A stretch of 64,000 nt of DNA from Paraphysomonas bandaiensis (Eukaryota > Chrysophyceae): contig CBFFRP010000369.1 of assembly GCA_965644295.1 (NCBI GenBank), positions 1-64,000 of the forward strand, in the 5' to 3' direction. The translations under genes were made by a program, and so were the position numbers. Below, piece by piece: positions 10,653 through 22,808 of the stretch (position 1 is the stretch's first letter; each line of letters opens with the position of its first letter). Below the pieces are notes generated by a model that made no database searches, was not told the DNA's origin, and worked only from the letters and a program-made list of their open reading frames with translations.

Positions 10653-11969
10653 TATATATGTATATTAACTAGGAAAATTGTAGCTGTTCAGTATCAAAAC
10701 ACAATCAGACAAACGTATAGCACCACAACTTCTGAGAACTTGTACCTGATAGGTACTAATCATTCTTTAAATCCTAATATCATATATCTCGTAGAAACGT
10801 ACAGATATTTGGAGAGTAAAAGAATGAGTATTTCTGTCATATTGCAGAGGACTATTCTGATTTATTTATTCATGTATACCTTTTAACTTTAAAAAAATAT
10901 AATATATGCTCAGCAACAAACTATGAATTATTATCAAACAATATAAGTTACACGACTGTACAAGATATGCTATTATGAAATTGGCTCTAATACTTCTTGC
11001 TACTATTGTGTCATGATATCCCGCCATTGGGTCTTACCTTTTCCGCTTTTCTATTGTGTGATACCAGTATGTCGACCGGATAGTATGTCAAAATATAGGA
11101 CCTTGCACTAAGCATCATATTTTCCATAGATCTTATTTCAGAGCTCTACAATAACAGTATGGTACTTAAAATCAGATAAAGTTTATATAGGGCAGTAAAT
11201 TTCTGTTAGATATGGTACAAGCTGTTAGTGTATATGCAAATATCGAAAAAATATACACTATGAAACTACAATTTATTCTTACTGTTATCAATTTCACATT
11301 ATGACAACAACACTAAAAGTTAAATATCTTGCTACTTATGCATTATACCCAGTTCACAATAATTCTAAGTGCTTTACGTCATTCTCAAGATACCTACATA
11401 ACGGCCATATATATTTACTTTAAATACATACGCTTCTTTATACAAAGCAACACAAATTGCTATTCTATATCCAATCAGATAATATATTCCACTATCACCC
11501 TTCAGTGTGCGAAACCTCTCATCTATAGCGGACAGCAGTCAGTGTCCATAACTCAGTGCATAGCTCACTCTATGTTAGTTAAAGATAATGAAAAGAAACC
11601 ACTCATAGCGTGACACGACTCAGAAAGGCTGTCCTCAGGAAGATCTAAAAGTATCACGACATTAATTACATTATGATTGCACCATACTGCCAGCTGCTAT
11701 GTGATTATGTGATGCATCAACATGGACGTTTCGGGCACACTGCTGTCTGTACTGCTGTACTGCTGGATATGCTACGCACGTACGTGTCTTGGCCAGTACA
11801 TATATGTAGAGGCCATATACAGCATGTATACTGCTGTATACTGCACAGTATCCCATGCACTGTCTGCTGCTGTATTTAAACTTAAATGCACACACACTTA
11901 TATACATACATACATACATCTATCCGGACCATCCTTCTACTCCACCCCATCCCCTCTCCCTGGAGGAAC
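10653..11969. promoter_or_regulatory. Intergenic region / APC4 promoter
   Basis: The first kilobase is AT-rich and featureless. The last ~250 bases before the APC4 start (about 11730-11910) hold a cluster of CTGCTGTA/TACTGCTG/TACAGCA palindromes, a run of TATAC-type sequence and a short CATA repeat. The same vocabulary is seen before other genes in the window. Confidence 0.45.
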
Positions 11970-14900
11970 ATGGAATCCTCTAGCACCACCTCATCCCCAG
12001 ATACATGTTTCTCAGTGGTCCAGCAGAAGTCTTTCTCTCCCAGTCGAGTGGCTCTGTGTCCATGTATGGATCTGGTCGCTACTCTATCTATGAATGGTAT
12101 ACTCAGTGTCTATCGCACGTTCTCATGGTAATCTACCGTATAATCGATACGGATACATGAACTGATGGATGGGTTGTGTCAGGGAGCGGGTGTTCACTGA
12201 GCGTGATATTGTTGGGGGCTCTGCATCGGCTCTCTCGTTTTCCCCTTCAGGTATATAACACTCACATTGCTTCTTCTGTTCATTACAAGCGTATTATAGG
12301 AAAGGTTATCGCTGTTGGTTCAGACGATGGAGTGGTGGCTGTTCTGGACTTAGAGACATCTTACCATATGCCTGCCCATCCGTCAGTGCTTTATTGAATT
12401 TTCGCATTAGTTCTTACGTTTCTATATCAGACTGCATGGACTTGCCCAGTCTCCAGTATCTGCCATCGAATGGGTGCAAATTACTCAAACACCATCGGTA
12501 TCAGAGCCCTATGACTTTGACCATGTGAGTCCAACTCGCAGCTATTCAATTCTTGTTTTACAATGGAGGACAGACTTGGCTGCACGGAGGAGTCAACATG
12601 GCTGCTCGAGTTGGCATGCGCGAGTGGGTAGAGGTATGATGTTTCTTAAAATATAGTGTGGTATTGACACTTCATGTTGCTGGATGGCCAGGCAGAGGAG
12701 GCAGAGGGAGAAGTGGGACCGGACGCAGTTTCTCTCAGTGCTCTTCTGCCCAGCATTGCAGGCGCTTTGATGCTGGTTCTCCACCGTGAAACTGGTGTGC
12801 TTGTGGCGTACTCGTGCTGTTTGTTCCCTCTCTTTTCAGGTTCTTATTTTTCTCTTACAGTGGGCTACTTTTTTGATAGTTGTGCAGTGAAAGTCAACAT
12901 TGCTTTTCCTGAACCTAGTTCGATATGGAAAGGAGCTTCTCATTTAGCTCGACATATAGGAGAAACGGAGTGTATATGTATGCTGTCCAGGCTTTATACT
13001 TCACCTGCTTCCTCTGCTTCATCCCTGGAGGTGAGGGATGTGGGCGCTGCTGGGCCTCATACTGGCGTAGAAGTTCGGTTATTGAACGCGCCGGAAATAG
13101 CGGCACACAAGTGGTATGAGCACAAAGCAAGATTGTTGCTTCAGATGCATCGGGATGTAAGGCGCATGGAGAAAGTTATAACAGACTGCGGAAAGAAATG
13201 GAAAGACGCCGCAAAGTACGATTCCCGTTTCATCTATAGTATGTGTGGTAGTTTACTTTTTCGTCGCTGTATTGCAGAGTAATACCCGCCAAGATGACTC
13301 TGCTCAAATCAATACTGAATGGTTATGAGGTCGAACATACTCCGGTTGAATTTTTGTATTCAGTAGCTTTGTGTGGACATTGGCATCCAGCAGCCCAGGT
13401 AAAACCTTTCTCTACAGCGAAAATTGTAGCTGAACATCCATGTAGGCTGCCTTTAGTACCAATTGGAATGAACAAGGGCTACAGCGGCTGCGATCATCTA
13501 TTGACGCCGCATCGAAAGATGTCCTCAAACTGCTTCACCTCAACCTATACCCTACGATTGTCAACTTTATTCTGCGTTGTCGGTGAGGGTGGTATATTTA
13601 TAGTGTTTGTTTTTTACATTGAAGACAACAATTGCAGTGAGATGGTGGCATTGCTCTCTGTGGAGCTACAGAGAAATCCTCGCGACCAAGTGAAGCAGAG
13701 ATCTAGAGAGCTTCAGACGCTCATTTTTAGCTCCGAGGCCCTTCTTTATAAGGTTAGAAACTCTTAGTCTTGTATTTTCTGATGTTATGGTCCTGCTAGT
13801 TCGATGAGACCCTGAACGAAGCACATGTTGCAACGAGAGCGATGAAGCTCTTTCTCCAGGTACAGATAGCTGAGTGGAAGAAAGCTAAATATAATCTGTT
13901 CGCAGTTTGTGAAGACCAACATGGCAATTGCAGCTGCTGGGGACAGTAGCGCCACACGGGCTCAGGCAGACCCCAACCCTAAGTATGTTTCAATAGTTCT
14001 CAACCCACCGTTGCACTGTTTATTTTTTTATTGCACAGGAAAGCCTACCTTCCACTCTTCGACCCTCGTGTACCTAGAGCTGAGGGAGTACCAGCACAGG
14101 CGGAGCATGTATGCGCGACTCACTTATATGCATACTTCCTGGTGCGGGTGGCCTTAACTGATCTCCTCTAGCTATACTGATGTGTGTTTCAGGATGATCC
14201 TATCCCTGATGCAGTTGTTGAGCACAGGAGAGGAACAAATGGATTTTATACGGAGGACCCCCCCCCGCATATTAACCATTCAGACACTATCCGCGAGATA
14301 CTGAAGGTACACTTGTTATGGTCGATTACGATAACGTTGTAACTGCGCTCGCGTTAACGGTGATGCTATTTTTTTCAGCTCTCGGAGTCAGGGGTGCTTT
14401 TCGAGGGTATTTCAACGATTGAACCTCTTCCAAGTGATGACAAGCTTGCCCAGGTTTCATTGCTTACCCAGTTTAAGGTACTCAATCAAATTTTTGCAAA
14501 GTGAAGCTAAATTCCCGTTAGAGTGTGAAGACTCTTTTCGAGAGCTTCTTTCAAAACAACCAGTACAATGCGGTCTTAAACCTAGAGCCAAGTGAGCTGC
14601 GATCGAGCGTTAAGATTAATTTATTAACGGAACCGGGAAATGCCGGGTGTCTTGCGGAAGATGTGGCCAGTATTAGCGGTACGTCCATTACTGTGCAAGG
14701 CGGCAATGTGGGGGATGATAGAGATGGATCTTCGAGATCTATCTTCATAGATCACGGTCAAGTGTTTTCATTGTTACTTGGTAAAGACACTGGAAGTCTC
14801 TGCCAGTGCAATGGTGGTGCTGCAGACTGCGGTATTCTTGTGCTATGGCGACAAAATAAGATCGGAACGGACTGTGCAGAGTGGTATGCTGCCTGCATCC

Positions 14901-15415
14901 GACCTGCACAGTTGCCACAGAATTTCTGTCTGCATAACACGCTCTCAATGCGCCTCTACGTCAGTACTATGCATGAAGGCCATGGCAACACAAGGGCATC
15001 CGTAATGCTTATAGTTAGATCAGCAGCCGGAGATAGCTGCTGTTTACTTAAATTGAACCTATTGGATCTACAATACTGTGTAATCACACATAGTGTAAAT
15101 GAGTCATCCTCTGGTAGTGTAGACACCGTATCAGTTAATGTGGATAGTATACGATATATAGGTCATTCTAGTGTAGAAGTGAAATCTCGAATTTTGAACT
15201 GTTCAGGAGCAGTCATTGACCTCATCAGTTCGGCGCTTCGTGGGGTGTCGTGTTTACTTATGTCTGGAAGTGTGGATGCATCTCATAGCCGAATGGGTTT
15301 GGCAGAATCAATGGTTCTTTTGGATATGGAGGAGGATGAGTGCGATGATGAATCTGATGAGGATGAATCGGGCGGTGAAGAATCTGGAAGTGACGATGGA
15401 ACCATGGTTATATGA
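11970..15415 (+). CDS. ANAPC4: Probable anaphase-promoting complex subunit 4 (APC4)
   Basis: Multi-exon gene with introns of about 39-60 nt. The first exon gives R-V-A-L-C-P-C-M-D-L-V-A-T, continuing after splicing as S-V-Y-R-T-F-S-W-E-R-V-F, the hallmark opening of the APC4 WD40-like domain. The next exons read L-S-F-S-P-S-G-K-V-I-A-V-G-S-D-D-G, again matching that domain. The middle has helices (L-L-N-A-P-E-I-A-A-H-K-W..., R-R-M-E-K-V-I) and an E-F-L-Y-S-V-A-L-C-G-H block resembling the APC4 helical domain. The final exon (about 14520-15415) is beta-rich and ends in a strongly acidic tail. APC4 is a scaffold of the APC/C ubiquitin ligase platform. Clear introns include 12129-12175, 12250-12298 and 13241-13279. 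Some internal junctions (about 12830-12870, 13390-13640, 13980-14040) are not settled. Confidence 0.75.
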
Positions 15416-16091
15416 TAAGAAGTTATTGTATTTGATTTCTTTGATGGGAAGCCAAGTAGGTAGCTATTATGTTTTCTGATATTTATAGATGCATGCAATG
15501 TAATAACTGGTGTAATGCGCTCTATCAATAAACTCCTCATTGTCTAAACCATGGCTTGCAATGGTTTGAGTTTTGAGTATTCCATGTAACTTGTAAAGCC
15601 TTACCAGTGCGTATCAATAACACGTACACGGGAGATCTATCTAAACCTATCTAAAGGCTAATAGTGTGCGCACGTGCCTTCGAATGCCACCCTCAACTAA
15701 TTTCTGGTGTTGAAGTTTCGCACTGATATATATGAAATTCTATCTTTGCGTTGTAAAATATTGACCTATACCCTCTTTGTCTTAAAAATGTGTTTATCTT
15801 CCCATATTCGTAGTAGTGAATGTCCTATTATTAGCAGGGCCAGGTAAGAATATATTGGATAGCAATATAAACATTGCAGTTATTTGTTTTGCTTGCTACA
15901 ACATTTTGCTCATGCAATTGTGTACTTTGAAAATAGATTTGATTAATCATAAATAACTGTATACAGCCATATCATTGCAATAATTACATGTGGCAAGCAA
16001 TGCAACAGCTGATCAAAACTTGTACCGTAGCAGAATATTGGTGAACATGATACTTAAACTTACGACGGTTTAAATTTAACTAGCAGGCACT
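15416..16091. other. Convergent intergenic region
   Basis: Space between the 3' ends of APC4 (+) and NAA35 (-). AT-rich; no repeat, RNA gene or coding remnant is recognised. Confidence 0.5.
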
Positions 16092-18399
16092 CTACGCATT
16101 ACTTGGCTTCTCCACTACGTTGGGAACAGGAAAACAAGCACTATGCGTTCTATCCAATACTACATAGTACGCCTTATCCACCACGGCATCCATGTTCTCT
16201 GCCTTCTTCTGCTGCAATGTTTGTACTCTGCGCATGCAGCAGATCGACAGCGCTACAGAAGCCTACAAATAAAATGAATGATTAGAGGACGCATGGAGTA
16301 GACATCAGAAATACCTTTAGTAGTGACGATGCAGACTCTATCAGCTGATTGTTCCTCAATATTGTAATAGGGCGCATTGACGGGGAACCAGATATCATCT
16401 CCTGGGCAACGTACTTCACCCTCTCCACCACATCCTTTATATTCTTGAAGTGCAATAGCGCGTTCTGGACGTTCTGTTCAGCCGTCCGTTCAGCCAGCTG
16501 CGATCTTGTCTTCAAGAAATCGGAATGAGGTAACGGGGGTGGGTTATGAATCCATTGAAAAGCCTTATACCGACAAACGAAGCGAAAGCCTGCCGATGCG
16601 AAGGAATTATCCTCTAAAGAATGAACCACTCCGCTGTCGAGGAGCTCTAAATGGACTTGGAACAACCCTTTCACCACCTGGGATCTAGCCGTGATTGCAA
16701 CTTCCTCCACGCTAACGGGCAGAGGAGGTGGGGGTTGTTGCTGCAACACTTTCTTCGCTTCCTTCAAAGCTTTACTACTTTGCTTACTCTTCTTCGAATT
16801 TTTCCCCTTAGAAAGTGTTTTAAGGGTTTCCTCAGCTTCAGCTTTATGTGATTCATACAAAGCTATCCGCATCTGGTGCCGTAGCTCGCGCATCTTTTTC
16901 ACAGCCCACATCTGACTAGATAGAATATAGTCCCAGTACCAATAGAAAGAGCAAATCTCGGAAGGTGCCAAGAGGTCCATTTCCATCTGAACTGATAGAT
17001 AAGTGTCCATTAAACCGGTAACGAGAGCCATTGCCCAATAAGTAAACCATTGCTGTGTAGGCTGTCCCTCTCCAGCTGACAACGCATCTCTGACAGAGGC
17101 ATCTATGGCCGCTGCGTCATTCATTACTCCTCCCCACCTCTCGAATACTGCTTCCAATCTCCCACCCAGCCTCGTGCGGTGAACAGAAAAAGGCCTCATT
17201 GTATCCCACAAATGTCCTCCTAGTATAGCCGCCCACTGGTGACAGAGGTCAGACTGGGTCAAAGAAATTGGAATCCCTCGGTTGACCATAGAGGCGAGAA
17301 CAAGTTCAGGAAGCAAGGGCCGCAAGCCATGCAGTAAAGCCCACACCACTGATCGCGGCAGTACTGTTGCTCCAGAGAGTGAAAGTGTAGACATGTAGCT
17401 GAGCAAGGCATCCGCATCTAATTCCGACGTGCTCACCACATCTCGGAGGGAGGCACATAGTACTTCGATGCGACCACACTCATCGGCCATAAACGAAACA
17501 CTTTCCGCATAGGAACGCATCGAAAAGGTGCGAGCTGGGGCATTCTGTTTTATTTTAAGAATATCAGGCTGAAACGCACTGTCTATGACTCCTTCAGTGC
17601 AGGAACATGACTGGAGAACATTTTTCAGAGCCTCCAGTGAACGTTTCGCCCGCTTGGCCTCCTCACAAACACGAGACACGCGACCGGCCATGCCAGGGAT
17701 ATCACACATTTCCAGACTGGTTTTAGCGCTTTTTACTGACTCCCTGGTCTCGGTGGCAATGACATCCAATAGATTATGGAGACATTCTCTTGTCTTGAGT
17801 ATAGCAGCCACCTCCTCAGACAGGTTTGCACTCTCTCTGGATATGACCTCGCAAAGAGACTCCAATGCAGCTGAGGATTCTATTTCTGACTCGTTAGCAG
17901 AGGGTATGGAGGTGTGATGGAAATCATCATCCTCAAAAATGTCAGCTGTCAAGACGGCATCACGAAGAAGCCTTGCGCTCACCACCAAGTCCTTGCAGTA
18001 AACTGTTAACACATTGGCACATCCTTCACAGCCAGACAACACTTTCCATGCCTGAGGCCATACATACACACATTGATTAATACTCTCCAACAGAGCCGCC
18101 CCATCAAAATAAGCCGCCTCGTAGACAATCATCTGTCTGAGAATAGAGGAGAGAGCGGCTGCATCGATATCAGAGGACACGTGAGAGACTATCAGATCAT
18201 CGAAGTCACTGCACTTCACTCCAAAGCATGGATCCATTTTCGGGTCAAGTATCTCAACAGCAGACATGGAGTCAAACAGAGAGAAGGAGGAGGAGGTCAG
18301 CATAGGGGTGTCATTATCCAGCCCTTCGGCCACTCGCCTGCAAAGCTCTGTGATGTCCTCCAGCTCAACTTTCTGTTGCTGGTGATTATCCGTATCCAT
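16092..18399 (-). CDS. NAA35: NatC N-terminal acetyltransferase auxiliary subunit NAA35/Mak10
   Basis: The first exon encodes about 700 residues from the ATG at 18399. Near its N terminus it has D-I-T-E-L-C followed by F-S-L-F-D-S-M-S-A-V-E-I-L-D-P-K-M-D, the signature of the Mak10/NAA35 family. NAA35 is the large scaffold of the NatC complex, which acetylates N-terminal Met-hydrophobic residues and anchors the catalytic subunit to the ribosome. The exon reads to a stop at 16282, but a 52-nt GT-AG intron (16263-16314) fits in frame and adds about 56 codons ending in TAG at 16092. The added end contains an H-S-A-C-F-P-V-P-N-V-V-E string that resembles the family's usual Pro-Val-containing C terminus, so I prefer the spliced version. 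A Lys-rich linker and poly-Pro stretch lie around 16700-16830. The gene is divergent from the PDK1-like fusion. Confidence 0.88.
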
Positions 18400-19261
18400 T
18401 GTATGGGGATAGTGGTGGACTCAGAGATATAAAGTTAAATATATAACAATACATTGATGGCATCTCTGTGCTGTACTCGTATGGTGTATGTATGTATGTA
18501 TGTATGTATGTATGTATGTATGTATGTATGTATGTATGTATGTATGTATGTATGTATGTATGTATGTATGTATGTATGTATGTATGTATGTATGTATGTA
18601 TGTATGTATGTATGTATGTATGTATGTATGTATGTATGTATGTATGTATGTATGTATGTATGTATGTATGTATGTATGTATGTATGTATGTATGTATGTA
18701 TGTATGTATGTATGTATGTATGTATGTATGTATGTATGTATGTATGTATGTATGTATGTATGTATGTATGTATGTATGTATGTATGTATGTATGTATGTA
18801 TGTATGTATGTATGTATGTATGTATGTATGTATGTATGTATGTATGTATGTATGTATGTATGTATGTATGTATGTATGTATGTATGTATGTAGGTATGTA
18901 TGTAGGTATGTATGTAGGTATGTATGTATGTATGTATGTATGTATGTATGTATGTATGTATGTATGTATGTATGTATGTATGTATGTATGTATGTATGTA
19001 TGTATGTATGTATGTATGTATGTATGTATGTATGTATGTATGTATGTATGTATGTATGTATGTATGTATGTATGTATGTATGTATGTATGTATGTATGTA
19101 TGTATGTATGTATGTATGTATGTATGTATGTATGTATGTTTGTATACGTACAGTATATAGTGTGATATTGTGTAGGTGTTTGTATGTGTTGTATGTATAT
19201 AGAGGAGTGCTCTATCTTGAACTATAACGACAGCTGCATTACCAGGACCACTATTACAGAC
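18400..19261. promoter_or_regulatory. Divergent promoter NAA35 / PDK1-fusion, filled by a TATG array
   Basis: 862 bases separate the two start codons, and three quarters of that is the tetranucleotide array at 18486-19139. Only ~85 bases on the NAA35 side and ~120 bases on the kinase side are non-repetitive, so core promoters must lie in or next to the array. Confidence 0.6.
18486..19139. repeat. (TATG)n / (CATA)n microsatellite, about 164 units
   Basis: Near-perfect tetranucleotide array. The only visible interruptions are three TAGG variants clustered near 18890-18920. Because 4 is not a multiple of 3, all frames read open as Met-Tyr-Val-Cys repeats; these are not genes. Confidence 0.98.
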
Positions 19262-22200
19262 ATGTCCACGGAACCCTCAGCTACTTCCTCCTCCACTCCT
19301 TTGAGTGAACCTGCCCAGGAGCTTAAAGCTAGGGGTAACTCCGCATACAGTGAGGGTGATCACGAGGAGGCTGTGAGATGCTTCACTGAGGCGTTGTCTC
19401 TCTGTCCCGACCATGAGATCCTCTTATGCAACAGGAGTATGGCGTATGCAGCTATGAGCGAATGGGATAAATCGATTGAAGATGCTAAGCAGGTGATTGG
19501 CTGGATGGATGTGTTGTGTGGTCTGATAGATGTGTCTGGCTGTGCTCACAGGCTGTGAAGTTAGCCCCAAAGTATGAGAAGGCTTATTTCCGTCTCGTGA
19601 AAGCTCTGGTAACATCTGTATTGTATTTTGATTGTGAATATAATGTGTAGTGTTGAAAATATATACTTCTTAGATTCAAAAGGAGAGATTCAAAGATGCG
19701 AGACTCTATCTGACTATTGGATTCAACGAATGCGGGAATTCAAAACACCTTCGCGTCCTGGAACAGGATATACTGGATGCTACTGGAATTCCAGTGCGCC
19801 CTAAACCACACGATTTTGATACTATTGAGGAGCTCGGAGACGGTAATTTCTCGAAAATATATAAAGCTGAACACAAGCCTACTGGAAAGGTGTACGCTGT
19901 TAAGGTCAGCGAATTAAGCTCCCGTATATTAGGAGTGTCTTATATCTAACTATATAGACAATTGAAAAAATGACTGTGGACCGAATGAAAAGACGCCATA
20001 CAAATATTCATAATGAAATTCTGATAGAGAAAAGGGTACGTCTGGAGTGAGAATGATTCCATAAACTCACTTTTTTTCAGACACTCAACAAACTTGATCA
20101 TCCCAATATAGTAACATTGTACTCTACTTTTCAAGACTATGGTACTTTGTACTATCAGATGGAGTTCTTGAGCGGTGGTGAGGTCTGGAGTCATCTTCAA
20201 GATAGCTACAGTGGATCATCTGTTGGGTGCCCTCTCTCCCTCGCCCGATTTTTCATTGCGGAGGCGATCAACGCACTGGAGTACATGCACAGGTGAGTGC
20301 AAATTTTACCATGGCTCTTTCGTTTAACACTGGCCTCTTATATTTATATAGGCGGGGAATTGTGCATAGAGGTGAACTTTTCCGCCTGGTTACACGTTTT
20401 ATTTTGACGTCATAATTTCTGTTATCGCAGATGTGAAACCCGAGAATATGTTACTCACAGCGGATGGTAAGTTTACTATCCATTATACTTCTTTCTAGTG
20501 CTTCTGATGCTAATATTAGGACATCTGAAGTTTGTAGACTTCGGCACATGCAAAGACCTTTTGCAACCTGATTTAAACGGCCAGGAATTCGTCGGGACGG
20601 CGGAATACATGAGTCCAGAGGTAGTTGAAAGCAAGGATAGCGGACCGGAAACTGACCTGTGGGCCCTAGGCGTGGTACTGTATCAGATGATGACGGGATA
20701 CACCACTTTTTTAGCAGCCAGTCCTTATTTGTCCTTTCTGCGCATCAAGCGTACGTTTATCCGACAGCCGTGTTTTGCGTCTCAGTCTACACAGAGCTTG
20801 ATATCTACTCTAATCCAACGGAACAAGAAAAAGCGACTGCAGAGTGCAGCCGCTCTCACCCAATCTTCGGATGAAAAAGTAATTCTATCATATGACAAGC
20901 TTCGCCAGCACCCCTTTTTTACAGATGCCAAAGACTTTGTGTTTCCTAATCCCTATAAGCCTGCCCCGGCTGTCAGGGTCCCTCGGCTAGGGGAGTTAGC
21001 TCTCAGGGCGGTAGGAATGGCAGCCAAAGTGGCGGCCGAAAAGATATCAGTAAACGGTGGGTCCAGGGTGGGTCTGGATAAGTGGGTACAAGAGTTTTCT
21101 CTCACACGACTACCTGAGCACTCACGGAAAGGAGTTCTGCACTATCTTAATCGCCGTGGGGAAGCCCATGCTCCCGCAGTGTACCGTCTATTCTGGTCTT
21201 CTGTAGTGGATGCGAGGTGCATACGGCCAGACTGGACAGAGAAAGAGATCCTTGGCTTCAATAGACACACTCAGGGCCACTGGGAGAAGGGATTTACGTT
21301 TGCATACGTCACCGATCCCCTCTTTGGTCGAACAGACCCTGTAAAGTGTGAGGCAGAACAGCATAACCTCCGCACCGCCATTTCTGCCATAAACAAATGC
21401 CGACCCAGATTTGTTGTGATAGGTGGAAATTTTACAAGTGCTTCGCCTGATATCGCTGCTGTGGCGTCTGGAAGTGTAGACGCTCACCTTACACAAACAG
21501 AACTGTTTCGTCGGTATATATCTGCTATGCCTTGTATTATCACATCATGCGTATTGTGATGTAGATGTGCCGCGCGTGTATCAGAAACTATTCCAGTCCT
21601 TTTTGTTCCAGGTGACCACGATTGTGCTGAGAATGGTATACCGACCCCAGAGTCTTTGGGTGAGTGTATTTTGTACCGTTGTGTAGTTGTCTCAGTTTCC
21701 TGTATTGGGCAGAACGCTACCGCAGTCGTTATGGCTGCGACCACTTTGGCTTTTGGTATGGCGGTGTCAGGCTACTAGTGATCAACTCAACTTTGATGAT
21801 TCACCCCGAGGTAAGATAGTATAATCATGACTTTGTTTTGCCTGCCTCAACCACTCGCCCTCCTGCGTTATCAGAGGGCTCCGGTACAGGCTGCCTACCA
21901 AGATACTTGGTTGGAGGAAGAATTGGAGCAGTGTAGGATGTGTGCAATGCACGTAGTTGTTTTTTCCCATCATCGGTGGTTTATTGATCATGCTGATGAA
22001 GACAACTGCCAAGACGTTGCTGTAAAGTATGCCTTATTCTTTTGAGTTCTCCCTCTGAGCTTACATTCACTGCAGGGTGATGCCGAAGACACTTCGCGAC
22101 AAGTGGCTTCCAAAGATGCGCCATGTTAAATTGAAGTATGTGTTTGCGGGAGGATGCGTATGTGACCAGAGTGCTGTAATTGCACCCTACCCTAAGAAGA

Positions 22201-22808
22201 TCGCACGGATTCGTGGTGAGACACGATCGGCATCACTTTATTTTATTTCATTCTGCATTACGAATAGATGGCAGTGGGGCGAATCGGGATGAGGACCAAG
22301 TACAGATGACGACTGAAGCACTGTGTGTGAGCGATGTATCTGTCACAGAGGCGAGCCAGGAGTGCGGGTATATGACACCTGGAAAATCTGTATGTGCTTT
22401 TAGTGTTTTGTGTAGTTCTGCGATCTCTGAAGGCGTTGAAAGCCAAGATGATACCGTGGAGCGGGATTGGAAAGAGTTACCGCCGGACATGCCGGAGTAC
22501 AGCGACACTGATTCCGAGAAGGATGGAGATGAAGAGAATAAAGATAAAGACGAGACTGAAGAGGATGACAATGTATGTGTATGATTGTGTGCTATTCCGG
22601 ACTCAATTAATGTCTACTGCTACAGGGTCTCTTCAGCCCCGACACCACTTACAACGGTCCAGAATTAGTGATAACGGCCCCCATTGGAACAGCGTCGACC
22701 GACTCTGGAGTTCAAGTGTTTCGTCTGATAGATGTGGTAAATGAGGAGTGTATGCAGCAACGTGCATTCTCGATTGATTCAATTCCAACTAAATTGGATA
22801 GAACGTAG
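19262..22808 (+). CDS. TPR + PDK1-like AGC kinase + CPPED1-like phosphatase-fold fusion
   Basis: Fourteen exons join in frame: 19262-19492, 19552-19608, 19674-19904, 19958-20035, 20081-20292, 20352-20371, 20431-20466, 20520-21533, 21597-21659, 21713-21810, 21875-22026, 22076-22215, 22268-22572, 22626-22808. The N terminus is a TPR module (E-L-K-A-R-G-N-S-A-Y onward). Next is a full kinase domain with G-D-G-N-F-S glycine loop, Y-A-V-K lysine, H-R-D-V-K-P-E-N, D-F-G-T and F-V-G-T-A-E-Y-M-S-P-E, all PDK1-like. The C-terminal part is collinear with the metallophosphoesterase CPPED1: F-A-Y-V-T-D-P, A-I-S-A-I-N-K, V-P-G-D-H-D, H-F-G-F-W-Y-G-G-V-R-L-L-V-I-N-S, Q-D-T-W-L-E-E-E-L, V-V-V-F-S-H-H, A-P-I-G-T-A. 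Several metal ligands are altered (G-G-N for G-G-D or C-G-D, and G-G-C-V-C for G-H-x-H), so it may be a pseudophosphatase. An acidic low-complexity insert lies at ~22440-22570. PDK1 phosphorylates activation loops of AGC kinases. No PH domain is seen. Confidence 0.88.

Noticed and set aside
18454-19227. Long open frames of Met-Tyr-Val-Cys repeats
   Set aside because: Pure consequence of the TATG array, open in all forward frames; no independent coding evidence.
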